Origin: Bdellovibrionales bacterium RIFOXYD12_FULL_39_22
GTDB taxonomy: Bacteria > Bdellovibrionota > Bacteriovoracia > Bacteriovoracales > Bacteriovoracaceae
Direction of reading: 5' to 3'
Assembly: GCA_001770205.1 (NCBI GenBank)
Contig: MEQL01000010.1
Coordinates: 1-55,611, forward strand
DNA: 55,611 nt
Part shown: in pieces, positions 27,551 through 36,285 of the stretch
How positions within the stretch are numbered: position 1 is the first letter of the stretch
Layout of the letters: each line of letters opens with the position of its first letter
Notes under the pieces: model-generated
Database searches by the model: none
Seen by the model: only the letters and a program-made list of their open reading frames with translations
What the model was told of the DNA's origin: nothing
Program-made: the position numbers and the translations under genes

Positions 27551-28909
27551 CTACTCCAACATTTTTAAAAGTCGAAAGTGAGGATGATCTTTCAGCGAAA
27601 CACCATCTTGGATAAAAGGATATTTAATAATTATTTTAAAACAATTTATAATATTAATGGCCGTCATAATTGTTAACGCCAACATTCCATGATCTAAGGC
27701 CATAGCATGCCAAATCAAAAACACAAACTTTCGATGGCCAACAACCTTTTGCCACCAAGAACGCCACTCAATGACTCCATAAATTCTTCTCGCCTCCAAG
27801 TCATCAGGAAAAAGAAGTTCCTGCCAAGTTTTTACAATGGCACCTACTTTCTCCGAAGCTAGAGAAGAGAAACGATGAATCACAAAGTATTTTTCAAGTT
27901 TTGCCGCAAAGGTTGAACGCGAACGCAAAAGCAATGCTCTGTTTTTAGATCTTTTCTCTGTGTCTCTAACAGTAGAGCTAAGAGCGCGCTCCTTGGCCCA
28001 CTCTCTAATTCGCTCCGGGAAGGAAAAAGGAATTAACGCATCTGCCAAAGTCAAAACACGATACACCGAATTCCATGCCTGGCCATAATCAACAATTTTT
28101 TTAAATTTATCCCAATCAACTGGCCGTGTTGCGTTGCGAACTAAATTTGAAACGTCGGCCAACTCTCGCAGACCAATTTTATAAAACGGCAAATGAATGG
28201 CCAGATGATATAGATTGTCTTCTAATGACATCGACCACAACGTGATACCTTGATGATCAAACGATTCTAACTCAGAAAAGATTCTACTTATTTCCGTTTT
28301 ATATGGAGAATATGGAGAAGCTAAATCCCAATGAAGTCCAGTAACACAATCTAAATTACTACTGACATAAGGAGAAGTATGGTGTGTTTTTCCAGCATCC
28401 AATTCACCAAACAACTCTCCCACCGATTTTAAATTTAATTCTCTAAATATTTTTTTTCCCTCTTCAATGTTTTTCTTTTCAATAAGTAAATCAATATCAT
28501 TCATCTTTTTATAATTTTCATTACGATAAATTCTCTTGGAAAACAGGGCCCCTTTTAACAGCACCAATTTAATTCCTCTTTGCGCAAAAGCACGGTATAT
28601 CTCCAACCCTTTGGCCGCTCGTTTACCATTATTTACACTAATTGAATCAATCAATTGTAAAAAGGGAGTTAAATCTACTCGTTTCTTTCGAATATGATCT
28701 AAAACTTCTAGTCTCACTAATTTTAAAAAAACCATGGGAATAACTGCATTAAATTGGGCCAACTCTAGTAACAAATTCCACTGCTCATATTCCAAGCACA
28801 ATACCAGCCTTTGCGCTCTTTGTTGCTCTTCTTCGCTCCAATGGGCAATGGCCATCAAACAGAGCAATTCCTCAACCGGTATATTTATATTTGCTACGTC
28901 GTTTATCAT
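27551..28909 (-). CDS. Nucleotidyltransferase-fold protein (NTP_transf_5 type)
   Basis: A 452-residue protein of the uncharacterised nucleotidyltransferase family often found in gene clusters for surface or secondary metabolites. The core is LVLLKGALF near residue 115, then a basic stretch and KKMNDIDLLIEK near 138-149, whose DxD pair would bind metal and nucleotide. The remaining part is helical. The ATG at 28907-28909 is used here; a TTG one codon upstream is also possible, both served by AGGAC. It follows the sulfotransferase by 12 bases. The likely role is transfer of a nucleotidyl group to a small-molecule or lipid acceptor, but no member chemistry is established here. Confidence 0.7.
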   Translation of the reverse strand: MINDVANINIPVEELLCLMAIAHWSEEEQQRAQRLVLCLEYEQWNLLLELAQFNAVIPMVFLKLVRLEVLDHIRKKRVDLTPFLQLIDSISVNNGKRAAKGLEIYRAFAQRGIKLVLLKGALFSKRIYRNENYKKMNDIDLLIEKKNIEEGKKIFRELNLKSVGELFGELDAGKTHHTSPYVSSNLDCVTGLHWDLASPYSPYKTEISRIFSELESFDHQGITLWSMSLEDNLYHLAIHLPFYKIGLRELADVSNLVRNATRPVDWDKFKKIVDYGQAWNSVYRVLTLADALIPFSFPERIREWAKERALSSTVRDTEKRSKNRALLLRSRSTFAAKLEKYFVIHRFSSLASEKVGAIVKTWQELLFPDDLEARRIYGVIEWRSWWQKVVGHRKFVFLIWHAMALDHGMLALTIMTAINIINCFKIIIKYPFIQDGVSLKDHPHFRLLKMLE

Positions 28910-28921
28910 CAAAATAAAGTC

Positions 28922-30007
28922 CTAGGTAGTCGGAGAGATATAATTATATTTTAGTAAAGTCTTATGTGCTATCTTTTCTATCAGAGCAAACTCTCCATAA
29001 CTATTGGCATGATGAATTTTTCCAATTTCCTGATACTTTTTTGCAAAGTGCTGATTCAATGGCCCCGGCCATTCTAAATCAGAAAAGGCAAATATTTTTT
29101 CCATTTCTATTTGAGGATTTTTTAAAATATCTTCATAACGCACTTCCATAAAGTGGCTCAGTTCTTTTTTGGTCTCTTCAACTAAGGAGATGGCATCTTC
29201 CCATACACGAGCAGTACACTCTACACTCTCAGCACCATAGTGCTCAACATACTCTTGCAATTTTTTTACTCGTGGATAAGGAACTATATACTTTACCGTT
29301 GGATGTTTTATGCGCTTAATTTGTTCGTTGGCCATTTTATGCAACTTAATAAGAGAGTTGGCCACCTGGCGGCCATCACGCACAATATGAATAAAATGAG
29401 CATCCGGAAAAAGATCCTGCACGATCTTCAACTCCGTCTGAATGACTGGATACTTACAAATAAAACGCTTCTCTTCTCCTCCGAAGCAGAAAAGAATCTT
29501 TTTAATATCATTTTTAATTTCTAACACTTTTGTCTCTGATAAATCTTTAATTCTCTTCTCATCCCAAAATAGCGAATCAACATCTCTACCAAACCACTTA
29601 CCCCACATCATATGAGGTTCTGAGGGACTGCCAAAATCAACTTCAATGGAGTCCTTAAAGAAACGCTCACCGCTGATATTGAGGGACAATTTTTTTCGCA
29701 ACCACTCAATAGCACAAATTTCCTCAGGGAAAGCGTTGATGGAATTGGTGATATAGGCCGCATTTTGATGAACACAAAGTAAATCGTATAACATAGTTGT
29801 TCCCGAGCGCGGAAGGCCAACTATAAAAATTGGTTTTTTAATCTTTATGAAAGAAAAATCTTGAGAAAATTTCCATTTCTCAATGGCCGCTAAAATTGTC
29901 TTATCCACTATAGATGGTGGTGGTGGAATAAAAAACTGCTCTTCAAAAGCTTTTTTAAAAAGCAGCTTAGACCACCAATTATTATATATAATATTATTAT
30001 TTCTCAT
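28922..30007 (-). CDS. PAPS-dependent sulfotransferase
   Basis: A 361-residue sulfotransferase of the family that moves sulfate from PAPS to a hydroxyl or amine. The 5'-phosphosulfate loop is GLPRSGTTMLYDLL at 64-77. The 3'-phosphate site is IHIVRDGRQVANSLI with Arg-Asp at 210-211 and a Ser further on. No signal peptide is visible, so it should act in the cytoplasm. AGAGGA precedes the ATG by nine bases. It sits between an acyl-CoA dehydrogenase and the nucleotidyltransferase gene. The PAPS-making genes cysD and cysNC lie in the divergent arm of the same island, which supports sulfation of the island product. Confidence 0.88.
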   Translation of the reverse strand: MRNNNIIYNNWWSKLLFKKAFEEQFFIPPPPSIVDKTILAAIEKWKFSQDFSFIKIKKPIFIVGLPRSGTTMLYDLLCVHQNAAYITNSINAFPEEICAIEWLRKKLSLNISGERFFKDSIEVDFGSPSEPHMMWGKWFGRDVDSLFWDEKRIKDLSETKVLEIKNDIKKILFCFGGEEKRFICKYPVIQTELKIVQDLFPDAHFIHIVRDGRQVANSLIKLHKMANEQIKRIKHPTVKYIVPYPRVKKLQEYVEHYGAESVECTARVWEDAISLVEETKKELSHFMEVRYEDILKNPQIEMEKIFAFSDLEWPGPLNQHFAKKYQEIGKIHHANSYGEFALIEKIAHKTLLKYNYISPTT

Positions 30008-30012
30008 AATTT

Positions 30013-31122
30013 CTATTCCTCTCCCAGATAATCATAGATCTTCTCCCCCAGCGATCCAAAGATGGCCTGCAAATGACGAGCATCACGAAAACGTTTCTCT
30101 TGTCCAAAATCGGTCATATATCCGCTACCACCTAAAATCTGAATGCCATCAGAAGTAAATTCACTTATCATCTCTTTTAGTAGCAATGCCACCGCCAAGC
30201 TGTTTTGTTTCCAACCAATCAAATTATTCTCTTGAGTATAGATTGCTTGCTGATATCCAAGTGCTAGCGCATCTAATTTTATTTTCATCTTTGCCAACAT
30301 CATTCGCACTTCTGGCCAATAGATAAGCTCTCTTCCCCCCTGTCGACGCTCCAGTGCATATCGGTGCGCTTCCTGATAACACCCACGCATCAGGCCAACA
30401 CCCATGGCCGCCACCGCCAACATTAAACGGTCGGCAACTTTCTGGCCAATAATTGCTCCATTATCAGAAGAAGTCAGCAAAATGCCTTCGGCATTTTTGA
30501 AATTAACATCAGAGGTAGGTAGGGCATGCATTCCCAGCGTAACTAGAGCGCCCCCCCTTTCAATCTCTTTTTGTCCCAGATCTACCACAAACCAACTGGG
30601 CCAACTTTGGCCTTCAATCTGTGCCCAAACAATGGCATGTTTTGCTATAGGTGCTAATAGTAAATAATCCCACTGTCCAACAAGATAATATTTTCCATCT
30701 ATAGCAATGGCCTTAAGTTTGGGCCGATAACTGGCCAACCGCTCCATGGCCGGGAAAGCAAGTAAGAGATCAGAGGGAATTTGCCCACTATGAAAATGCT
30801 GCTGTAAAAATTTTTCTGCATGCGCCTCTTTTAGTAACGCGACTCCTGCCAAATGAGTAAAAAGTAACATAGAAAAGCTGGCATCTTCGACCGCCAGAGC
30901 TTCTAACACTTGGCAAATAACCCCAATGTTCTCATCACCAACTCCTCCCATTTTCTCCGACAATCCAAGATGAAATAGTTTCATTTCTAATGCCGTCACA
31001 AGGGGTGAGGTAAAAAAATTCACGAATGGATATCGATCACTTCCTTCTCGCACAGGACGAAGTTGTTCTTTGGCAAACTGACTGACAAATTGCAATAGTA
31101 GTTGGTTTTCTTCGCCCCTCAA
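30013..31122 (-). CDS. Acyl-CoA dehydrogenase-like subunit lacking the usual catalytic Glu motif
   Basis: A 369-residue flavoprotein of the acyl-CoA dehydrogenase fold. The C-terminal signature QILGGSGYMTDFGQEKRFRDAR is intact, including the Arg-Asp-Ala-Arg that binds FAD. Where active members usually have YEG(T/P), this one has IFGSLGEK, so the common catalytic Glu is absent. Translation starts at TTG (31120-31122) with GGAG eight bases upstream and overlaps the stop of the other dehydrogenase (TTGA). The two may form a mixed complex in which only one subunit carries the base, as known for some actinobacterial FadE pairs. Confidence 0.82.
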   Translation of the reverse strand: MRGEENQLLLQFVSQFAKEQLRPVREGSDRYPFVNFFTSPLVTALEMKLFHLGLSEKMGGVGDENIGVICQVLEALAVEDASFSMLLFTHLAGVALLKEAHAEKFLQQHFHSGQIPSDLLLAFPAMERLASYRPKLKAIAIDGKYYLVGQWDYLLLAPIAKHAIVWAQIEGQSWPSWFVVDLGQKEIERGGALVTLGMHALPTSDVNFKNAEGILLTSSDNGAIIGQKVADRLMLAVAAMGVGLMRGCYQEAHRYALERRQGGRELIYWPEVRMMLAKMKIKLDALALGYQQAIYTQENNLIGWKQNSLAVALLLKEMISEFTSDGIQILGGSGYMTDFGQEKRFRDARHLQAIFGSLGEKIYDYLGEE

Positions 31123-32573
31123 GAATCATACTCCTTTACTTTTTCTCCGGCCATTTTCATAGAAGAGTAAAAAAGATTTAAGCGGTTAATCTGATTAGGG
31201 CCTTCATAAATTTGCAAAAGCTTAGCATCTCGCAACAATTTTTCAATTTTAGCATCATGTCGCAAACCGATCTTCCCCATAAGCTCTATTGCTAGTTGAC
31301 AATTTTTTACCGCCAAATCAGCTCCTAATGTTTTGGCATGTGATGCCCATAATGAAGTTTGGTGACAATAAAAAGGGTCCGCTTTTTTGATTCTATCACT
31401 TAAGGCCCTTGCCATTACAGAGGAAGTAGATAGGATGGGAAGCAATACTCTTTGCTGTAGAGATGACGGCAACCATTTCAGCAAACGATAGACTATAGGA
31501 TTTTGCATAGACGCAAAAGGGCCAACCTTAGCATTTAAACGCATGGCCTGAAAATATGCCGATTTCGCCCCTAGAAAATTTTGCAGCATCGAGGCCAAAA
31601 TAGATTGTACCCACTCTACATCAATTGCCCGCTCTTTCCCCAAATATTCTTTTTTGGCATAATCCAAAGCGCACTGATATGCCCCCCGCGCCATACCAGC
31701 TCCGAAGGCACCAACCCCCACTCTCGACAAAGAAAGAATATCATTTAACAAAATCGCATTTACCTCTCGCGCCCCTTTGGCCATCTTTAGTGCACTTAGA
31801 TCTAAACAGAGATGCTCATCTTTAACAAAGCAGTTATCAAAAATTAGCTCTCCGGTAGGACAAACTTTTTGTCCCATTTTTCTTTCGATTTTTCCCAGTG
31901 AAAAACCCATTGTCCCTTTTTTTACCGCCAAAAGAACGGGAGTTTGCGAAGGCCTTTTTAAATCAGCATAGGCCGTTACAATATGCCAAGTAGAGAAGTG
32001 TCCATTGGAGATAAAGCTTTTTGTTCCCGACAATAAATATCCACCTTCTTTTTTAATTGCCTTACAAATCAGAGTACCTCGATCAATAAGTTCTAACTCC
32101 TCAACATCTGTCCCAGCATCAGGCTCAGTGGCGGCCACCGAAACTAAACATGGAAAACCTCCGAGCTTTTCTGCGCGCACTACTTCCTGACAAATTGTAT
32201 TTAATAATTTAAAATTCGAAGTAACGGAGACAATAGTTATACCCAGATAATGAACAGCTATTATATTTGCCATCCCTAAGCAGACCGAAGCTATTTCTTC
32301 GTTGAACAAGGCCATGGTTTGAGGAGAATATCCCTTACCACCAAAAATCTTAGGCAACCAAAGAGTAAAAAGTCCAAAAGCGGCGGCCCTCTTTAAAAAC
32401 TCCTCCGGCAACCAATCTAGATCTTTAAAAACATGAAGATCATATTGGGAAAAATTAGGCAAAACCACTTCTTCTTTAAAACGATGGGCCAGTTGCAAGA
32501 CCTCTTCAATTTCTTTCTGTAGAGAACTTGCGATTTTAGATCCTGCGACAATATCGCTCTGTTCATCTAACAT
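31119..32573 (-). CDS. Acyl-CoA dehydrogenase
   Basis: A 484-residue acyl-CoA dehydrogenase, expected to introduce a double bond next to an acyl thioester with FAD as acceptor. Features are the substrate and flavin region VSVAATEPDAGTD near residue 165, SGTKSFISNG near 195, and a C-terminal LRDAKLLQIYEGPNQINR with a Glu in the YEG motif. About 100 residues longer than short-chain members. The ATG at 32571-32573 (after AGGAAG) is preferred; it lies 8 bases behind the radical SAM gene. The immediate partner downstream is a second dehydrogenase-like subunit. Confidence 0.85.
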   Translation of the reverse strand: MLDEQSDIVAGSKIASSLQKEIEEVLQLAHRFKEEVVLPNFSQYDLHVFKDLDWLPEEFLKRAAAFGLFTLWLPKIFGGKGYSPQTMALFNEEIASVCLGMANIIAVHYLGITIVSVTSNFKLLNTICQEVVRAEKLGGFPCLVSVAATEPDAGTDVEELELIDRGTLICKAIKKEGGYLLSGTKSFISNGHFSTWHIVTAYADLKRPSQTPVLLAVKKGTMGFSLGKIERKMGQKVCPTGELIFDNCFVKDEHLCLDLSALKMAKGAREVNAILLNDILSLSRVGVGAFGAGMARGAYQCALDYAKKEYLGKERAIDVEWVQSILASMLQNFLGAKSAYFQAMRLNAKVGPFASMQNPIVYRLLKWLPSSLQQRVLLPILSTSSVMARALSDRIKKADPFYCHQTSLWASHAKTLGADLAVKNCQLAIELMGKIGLRHDAKIEKLLRDAKLLQIYEGPNQINRLNLFYSSMKMAGEKVKEYDS

Positions 32574-32581
32574 AAATCTTC

Positions 32582-33796
32582 CTATAAATTTTGATCTATG
32601 GGGGAAACAAAATCGGCCATACAAACTGGAATAATTTTACCATTACGAACGGTCGCATCTGGACAGGCCCTACAATACTCAATAGTCCCCTCGGTGGTCA
32701 AATTTGGTGGTTGCTGCAAAGTAAAATCATTATAATAAATTTTTGCTCCCGTTCGTAGTAAATTACTTAAAAAGAAAATAGTTTTTAGCATCTCCCATGG
32801 GTTCAAGCTAACTAAAGCGGCAAGCAAACATAGTCTAACAGATTTAGCTGGTGTCATTTTTTTTCCGAAGGTGTATTTTTCTCCGTTCCTTCGTTGCATA
32901 AAATATTTGTATTGAGCAATTTTACCAAAGGCCGGTGTTAGTGGAAGAAATTTGAAACTTCCATCTCTTGGCCCAATAGAAAAAACATGGTACATATACC
33001 AGCGCTTATCGTCCTCATTTAGGCTAGAGCCAATATGTCCAAATGGAAGCATCTGCAATTTATCTTTTAAAATTGCGGCCACCTCTGCGGCCGAGACGGC
33101 CTTATCTGATAGATCCTCATCCCAACTAATCCCCTCTTTACCTGTCCCGACTTGACATTGCAACGTCTCCTCTAAAACCTGAGACCTCTTAAAATTTTGA
33201 ACAATGGGATTAAAATCAGTGCAACAGATAAAGAGTCCTCGAGTAATATTCTCATCACAGGATGCATATTTGATTACATCTATCAACTGATATTTATTCT
33301 GTTGATAGATTGTCATCACCAAAGAACACATAATTCCTTGGGCAACGACTCTTTGTGCCAGCGTTTTTCGCAACTCATTTAGCTCGATCTCCGAGCTAGT
33401 ACTTTTAATTCCCGGACGATTTTGCATAGAATCGATATGCAAAAAAAGCTCTTGCAGACCGGCCTCTTTGTAAACTTGTAACTGCTTATCACTAAGCTCA
33501 TACCCATTGGTAAGAATTTGCATTTTTAGTCCACGAGACGTTCCATGTTTTAGAATTTCTGCCAAATCAGGATGCAAGGTAGGCTCTCCTCCGGCCAAAG
33601 TAATAACGGTAACGTCCCTTCTTTGTAGAGCAAAATCAATTTCAGAAATAATCTGTTTAGTTGGCTTGGTATAATTGCAACGATCCTTGTAACAAGCAGT
33701 ACAAGAAATATTGCATTTTTGATTTACCTCAATGACTAAATGAGGAACTTGTCTTCCAATAAATGGGATCAAGGTGGAGCGATTGCTAAAGAACAT
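32582..33796 (-). CDS. Radical SAM enzyme, HpnH-like size
   Basis: A 404-residue radical SAM enzyme. The cluster motif is CNISCTACY with Cys at 28, 32 and 35. LAGGEPTLHPDL near residue 70 is the SAM-binding GGE motif, and ILTNGYEL near 96 continues the partial barrel. A CRAC pair and one more Cys near the C-terminus could hold an auxiliary cluster. It is the first gene of the minus-strand operon, 33 bases behind a strong promoter; AAGGA precedes the ATG by seven bases. Chemistry could be a C-C bond formation, methylation or isomerisation on a lipid precursor; the sequence does not decide. Confidence 0.82.
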   Translation of the reverse strand: MFFSNRSTLIPFIGRQVPHLVIEVNQKCNISCTACYKDRCNYTKPTKQIISEIDFALQRRDVTVITLAGGEPTLHPDLAEILKHGTSRGLKMQILTNGYELSDKQLQVYKEAGLQELFLHIDSMQNRPGIKSTSSEIELNELRKTLAQRVVAQGIMCSLVMTIYQQNKYQLIDVIKYASCDENITRGLFICCTDFNPIVQNFKRSQVLEETLQCQVGTGKEGISWDEDLSDKAVSAAEVAAILKDKLQMLPFGHIGSSLNEDDKRWYMYHVFSIGPRDGSFKFLPLTPAFGKIAQYKYFMQRRNGEKYTFGKKMTPAKSVRLCLLAALVSLNPWEMLKTIFFLSNLLRTGAKIYYNDFTLQQPPNLTTEGTIEYCRACPDATVRNGKIIPVCMADFVSPIDQNL

Positions 33797-33835
33797 TTTG
33801 TTATCCTTAATTTAAAATTGATCTCATAAAAAAAG

Positions 33836-33864
33836 ATGCTACCAAATGGCCAAAGTGGTGTCAA
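33836..33864 (-). promoter_or_regulatory. Strong housekeeping promoter for the minus-strand operon
   Basis: On the minus strand a perfect TTGACA (33859-33864), 17 bases, then TAGCAT (33836-33841, four to five matches to TATAAT). The expected start lies near 33829, leaving about 33 untranslated bases that contain AAGGA before the radical SAM ATG at 33796. Confidence 0.7.
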
Positions 33865-33928
33865 ACTGCGGAGAAGTTTGCGTTGATTAAAGAAAATCTC
33901 AATGTTAGAATTTTGCATCACCACTTTG
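33851..33928. repeat. Inverted repeat pair between the divergent operons
   Basis: CAAAGTGGTG at 33851-33860 reappears inverted as CACCACTTTG at 33919-33928. The left copy overlaps the -35 region of the minus promoter. The right copy lies just past the -10 of the plus promoter, so both divergent promoters are framed symmetrically. The right copy is also part of a small hairpin ATCACC/GGTGAT (33917-33935). A shared operator pair is a reasonable reading; an RNA structure is the alternative. Confidence 0.45.
33883..33911 (+). promoter_or_regulatory. Promoter for the plus-strand lipid operon
   Basis: TTGATT (33883-33888), exactly 17 bases, then TAGAAT (33906-33911). The expected start is near 33918, about 37 bases before the TTG start codon at 33955, and the leader carries GGAG. 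It lies back to back with the minus-strand promoter at 33836-33864. Confidence 0.5.
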
Positions 33929-33954
33929 CGGTGATAAGTAAGTTGGAGTTAATT

Positions 33955-34938
33955 TTGAAAACGATACTAATTACCGGCGCCGATGGATTTCTAGGAAAAA
34001 ATATCTTTCTAAAATGGCAGAAACAATTTCATCTTAAGGCCTTTATTCTTCCCGAAAATAAAAATGCTTTCCAACATTTCTTGGCCAACAATGCTATTAG
34101 CGCCGACGTTATAGCTGGCAAATTTTCTGATTCAACGGCATTGGCCTCTGCCCTAGAAAATGCCCATTACGTTATTCATTGTGCAGGGAATATGCTAGGA
34201 GCAAAATGGGATAGATATTTTTCTGCTAACGTCGAATCCGTACGCCTTCTATTAGATAAAATTCCTAGCAGCGTAGAGCGCATAGTTCTTATTTCAAGTC
34301 AAGCAGCACAAGGCCCTTCTCCAGATCACAAGAAAATCACCATCGACACGCCTAGCGCTCCTTTGTCATTTTACGGCAAATCAAAGCTTCTTGGCGAAAC
34401 TATTGCTCTCGAACATAAAACAACCTGTCCAATTACAATTTTACGTCCCTGTTCATTTTTTGGCCCTTTTGATAAAAGCTTTCTTGATATTTTTAAAATG
34501 GCCAAAAAGGGAACATTCGGAACACTCTTTGATAAAGAAAAATTTTTTCAACTTCTTTACGTTGATGATCTTATCGCGGCCATTGCCTTAGCACTGAAAG
34601 ACACTGCCTTTAGAAGTAAATATTTTGTCGCTCCCGCCGAAGTTCTTTCCTGGCAGAACTTTTATGATGCCCTAGTAGAAATAACCGGAAAAAAACTTCT
34701 ATGGGTCAACCTCCCACCGTTTGTGGCACGAATTTATCTCAAATTTTTTGACTTAATTGAAATTGCCAGCGGAAAACCGCAAATTCTTGGCCACGATAAA
34801 GCACGAGATATGTCTCAAAAATATTGGATTTGTGACAGCACTCCATTTATTGACAAATTTGCTTTTAAACCACAATTTTCATTTCGGGACGGAGTCCAGC
34901 AAACTTGGATGTGGTATAACGAAAAAAAATGGATTTAA
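33955..34938 (+). CDS. Extended SDR (NAD-dependent epimerase/reductase, CerR-like context)
   Basis: A 327-residue extended short-chain dehydrogenase. The dinucleotide motif is TGADGFLG near residues 6-13. The active-site Tyr-Lys pair is in FYGKSKLLGE near 140, and a conserved Ser lies in ISSQAAQG. All catalytic positions are intact. The best start is TTG at 33955 with GGAG six bases upstream; translation from there begins directly with the Rossmann strand. It is the first gene of the plus-strand operon, followed at 60 bases by the serine-palmitoyltransferase-like enzyme. In known bacterial sphingolipid loci an extended SDR of this type (CerR) reduces the keto group next to Spt. That role is inferred from context. 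Confidence 0.8.
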   Translation: MKTILITGADGFLGKNIFLKWQKQFHLKAFILPENKNAFQHFLANNAISADVIAGKFSDSTALASALENAHYVIHCAGNMLGAKWDRYFSANVESVRLLLDKIPSSVERIVLISSQAAQGPSPDHKKITIDTPSAPLSFYGKSKLLGETIALEHKTTCPITILRPCSFFGPFDKSFLDIFKMAKKGTFGTLFDKEKFFQLLYVDDLIAAIALALKDTAFRSKYFVAPAEVLSWQNFYDALVEITGKKLLWVNLPPFVARIYLKFFDLIEIASGKPQILGHDKARDMSQKYWICDSTPFIDKFAFKPQFSFRDGVQQTWMWYNEKKWI

Positions 34939-34998
34939 ACTCTTGGCAATTGTCATAATAATACCTAAACTTTGACGTGAAATTTGGGGAGGAATAAT

Positions 34999-36273
34999 AT
35001 GCATTCAAATTGGGATAATGAAGAATCAGACGTAGTAAATCTTTTATCCTTGCGTTCCCAGTTTTGCGGCCAACTTGAAAAAGACAAATCTTTTTTTGAA
35101 AAAACGTTTCGCCCTTTATATGACAAAGGGGACCTTCTCTATCATCGCCAAATTCTTTCCCCTATCGATCGCCATGTTAAAGTTTGGGATGAAATTTTAA
35201 AAAAACCTATCGAAATGATCATGATGGGATCAAATAGCTATTTGGGGTTTGCTAACGATCCAGAGATTAAAGAAAAAATTAAACTGGCCATCGATAAATA
35301 TGGAATTGGAATGGGTGGCCCCATGCTGTTAAATGGAACCAGCGAGATCCACCGCTCTTTGGAGTTGCGCCTTGCTAAATTTAAAAACAAAGAAGATTCT
35401 ATTCTTTTGCCCAGTGGTTATATGACTAGCCTGGCCTGGGTAACTACGCTGGTCGAAGATAATGCTGTTTTACTCTATGATGAGTACTCCCATGCCTCTG
35501 TTGCTGATGGTGTTCGACTTGGAAAACGCAAAGCTTTTCGTTTTGCCCACAATGACCTTGCAGAGCTTGAAGAGCTTTTAAAAAAGTATCGTGATAAAGA
35601 TCCTGGACGAGATATCTGGGTGACAACGCAAGGAGTTTATTCTATGAACGGAGAGCTTGCTCCCGTTAAAGAAATTTCAGACCTTTGTGAAAAATATGAC
35701 GCCTTCTATCTCATTGACGATGCCCACGGAACAGGTGTTTTAGGAAAAGGCCGGGGAATTGCAGAAGAATTTGGAATATCAAAAAAATTAAAATATACAA
35801 TGGGTACTTTCTCAAAGGCCTTTTCTGTCACTGGCGGATTTATTTCTGGCGATAAAGAGGCGATTAATCTTTTGCGTTTTTTTGCACGTCCTTATTTCTT
35901 TACCGCAGCGCTCTCTCCCATTATTATGGCCGCCATCCATGCCGGCCTAGATATTTTAGAGCGAGACACCACTCGTGTAGATGCACTCCACAGAAATATT
36001 CAGTACTTTTATAAATGCTTGGATAAGGCCGGCATAAAATATACCAAAACAGGAAGTGCGATTATTCCCGTTTTCCCCTCTTCCGTAAAAGATTTTAGAC
36101 TAATTTCCCGGGCCCTTCATGAAAACGGGCTTTTTGTAAATCCCATTGAACCACCGGGAGTTCCAAAAGGTGGAGAGCGTTTTAGGGTTTCATTAATGGC
36201 AACTCTGACCGAGTCGGATATTGATCATGCAGTTAATATTTTAAAAACTGTTTTTTCTAAATTTTCAGATTGA
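34999..36273 (+). CDS. Serine-palmitoyltransferase-like alpha-oxoamine synthase
   Basis: A 424-residue PLP enzyme of the alpha-oxoamine synthase family, which joins an acyl thioester to an amino acid with loss of CO2. Motifs: SNSYLGF near residue 78, GTSEIHRSLE, the His that stacks on PLP in YSHASVADG (about 165), LIDDAHGTG (Asp 241, His 243), and the Schiff-base Lys in MGTFSKAFS at about 273. TFSK is the form typical of serine palmitoyltransferases; BioF and Kbl usually have TLGK or similar. No biotin or threonine genes are near. GGGGAGG precedes the ATG at 34999. Together with the next two genes it makes a sphingolipid-type core. The amino-acid substrate (Ser or another) is not determined. 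Confidence 0.85.
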   Translation: MHSNWDNEESDVVNLLSLRSQFCGQLEKDKSFFEKTFRPLYDKGDLLYHRQILSPIDRHVKVWDEILKKPIEMIMMGSNSYLGFANDPEIKEKIKLAIDKYGIGMGGPMLLNGTSEIHRSLELRLAKFKNKEDSILLPSGYMTSLAWVTTLVEDNAVLLYDEYSHASVADGVRLGKRKAFRFAHNDLAELEELLKKYRDKDPGRDIWVTTQGVYSMNGELAPVKEISDLCEKYDAFYLIDDAHGTGVLGKGRGIAEEFGISKKLKYTMGTFSKAFSVTGGFISGDKEAINLLRFFARPYFFTAALSPIIMAAIHAGLDILERDTTRVDALHRNIQYFYKCLDKAGIKYTKTGSAIIPVFPSSVKDFRLISRALHENGLFVNPIEPPGVPKGGERFRVSLMATLTESDIDHAVNILKTVFSKFSD

Positions 36274-36285
36274 GGAAAATGGGAA

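Noticed and set aside
34999..36273. BioF (biotin synthesis) or Kbl
   Set aside because: The PLP Lys motif is TFSK as in serine palmitoyltransferases, and neighbours are a lipid kinase and SDRs, not biotin or threonine genes.
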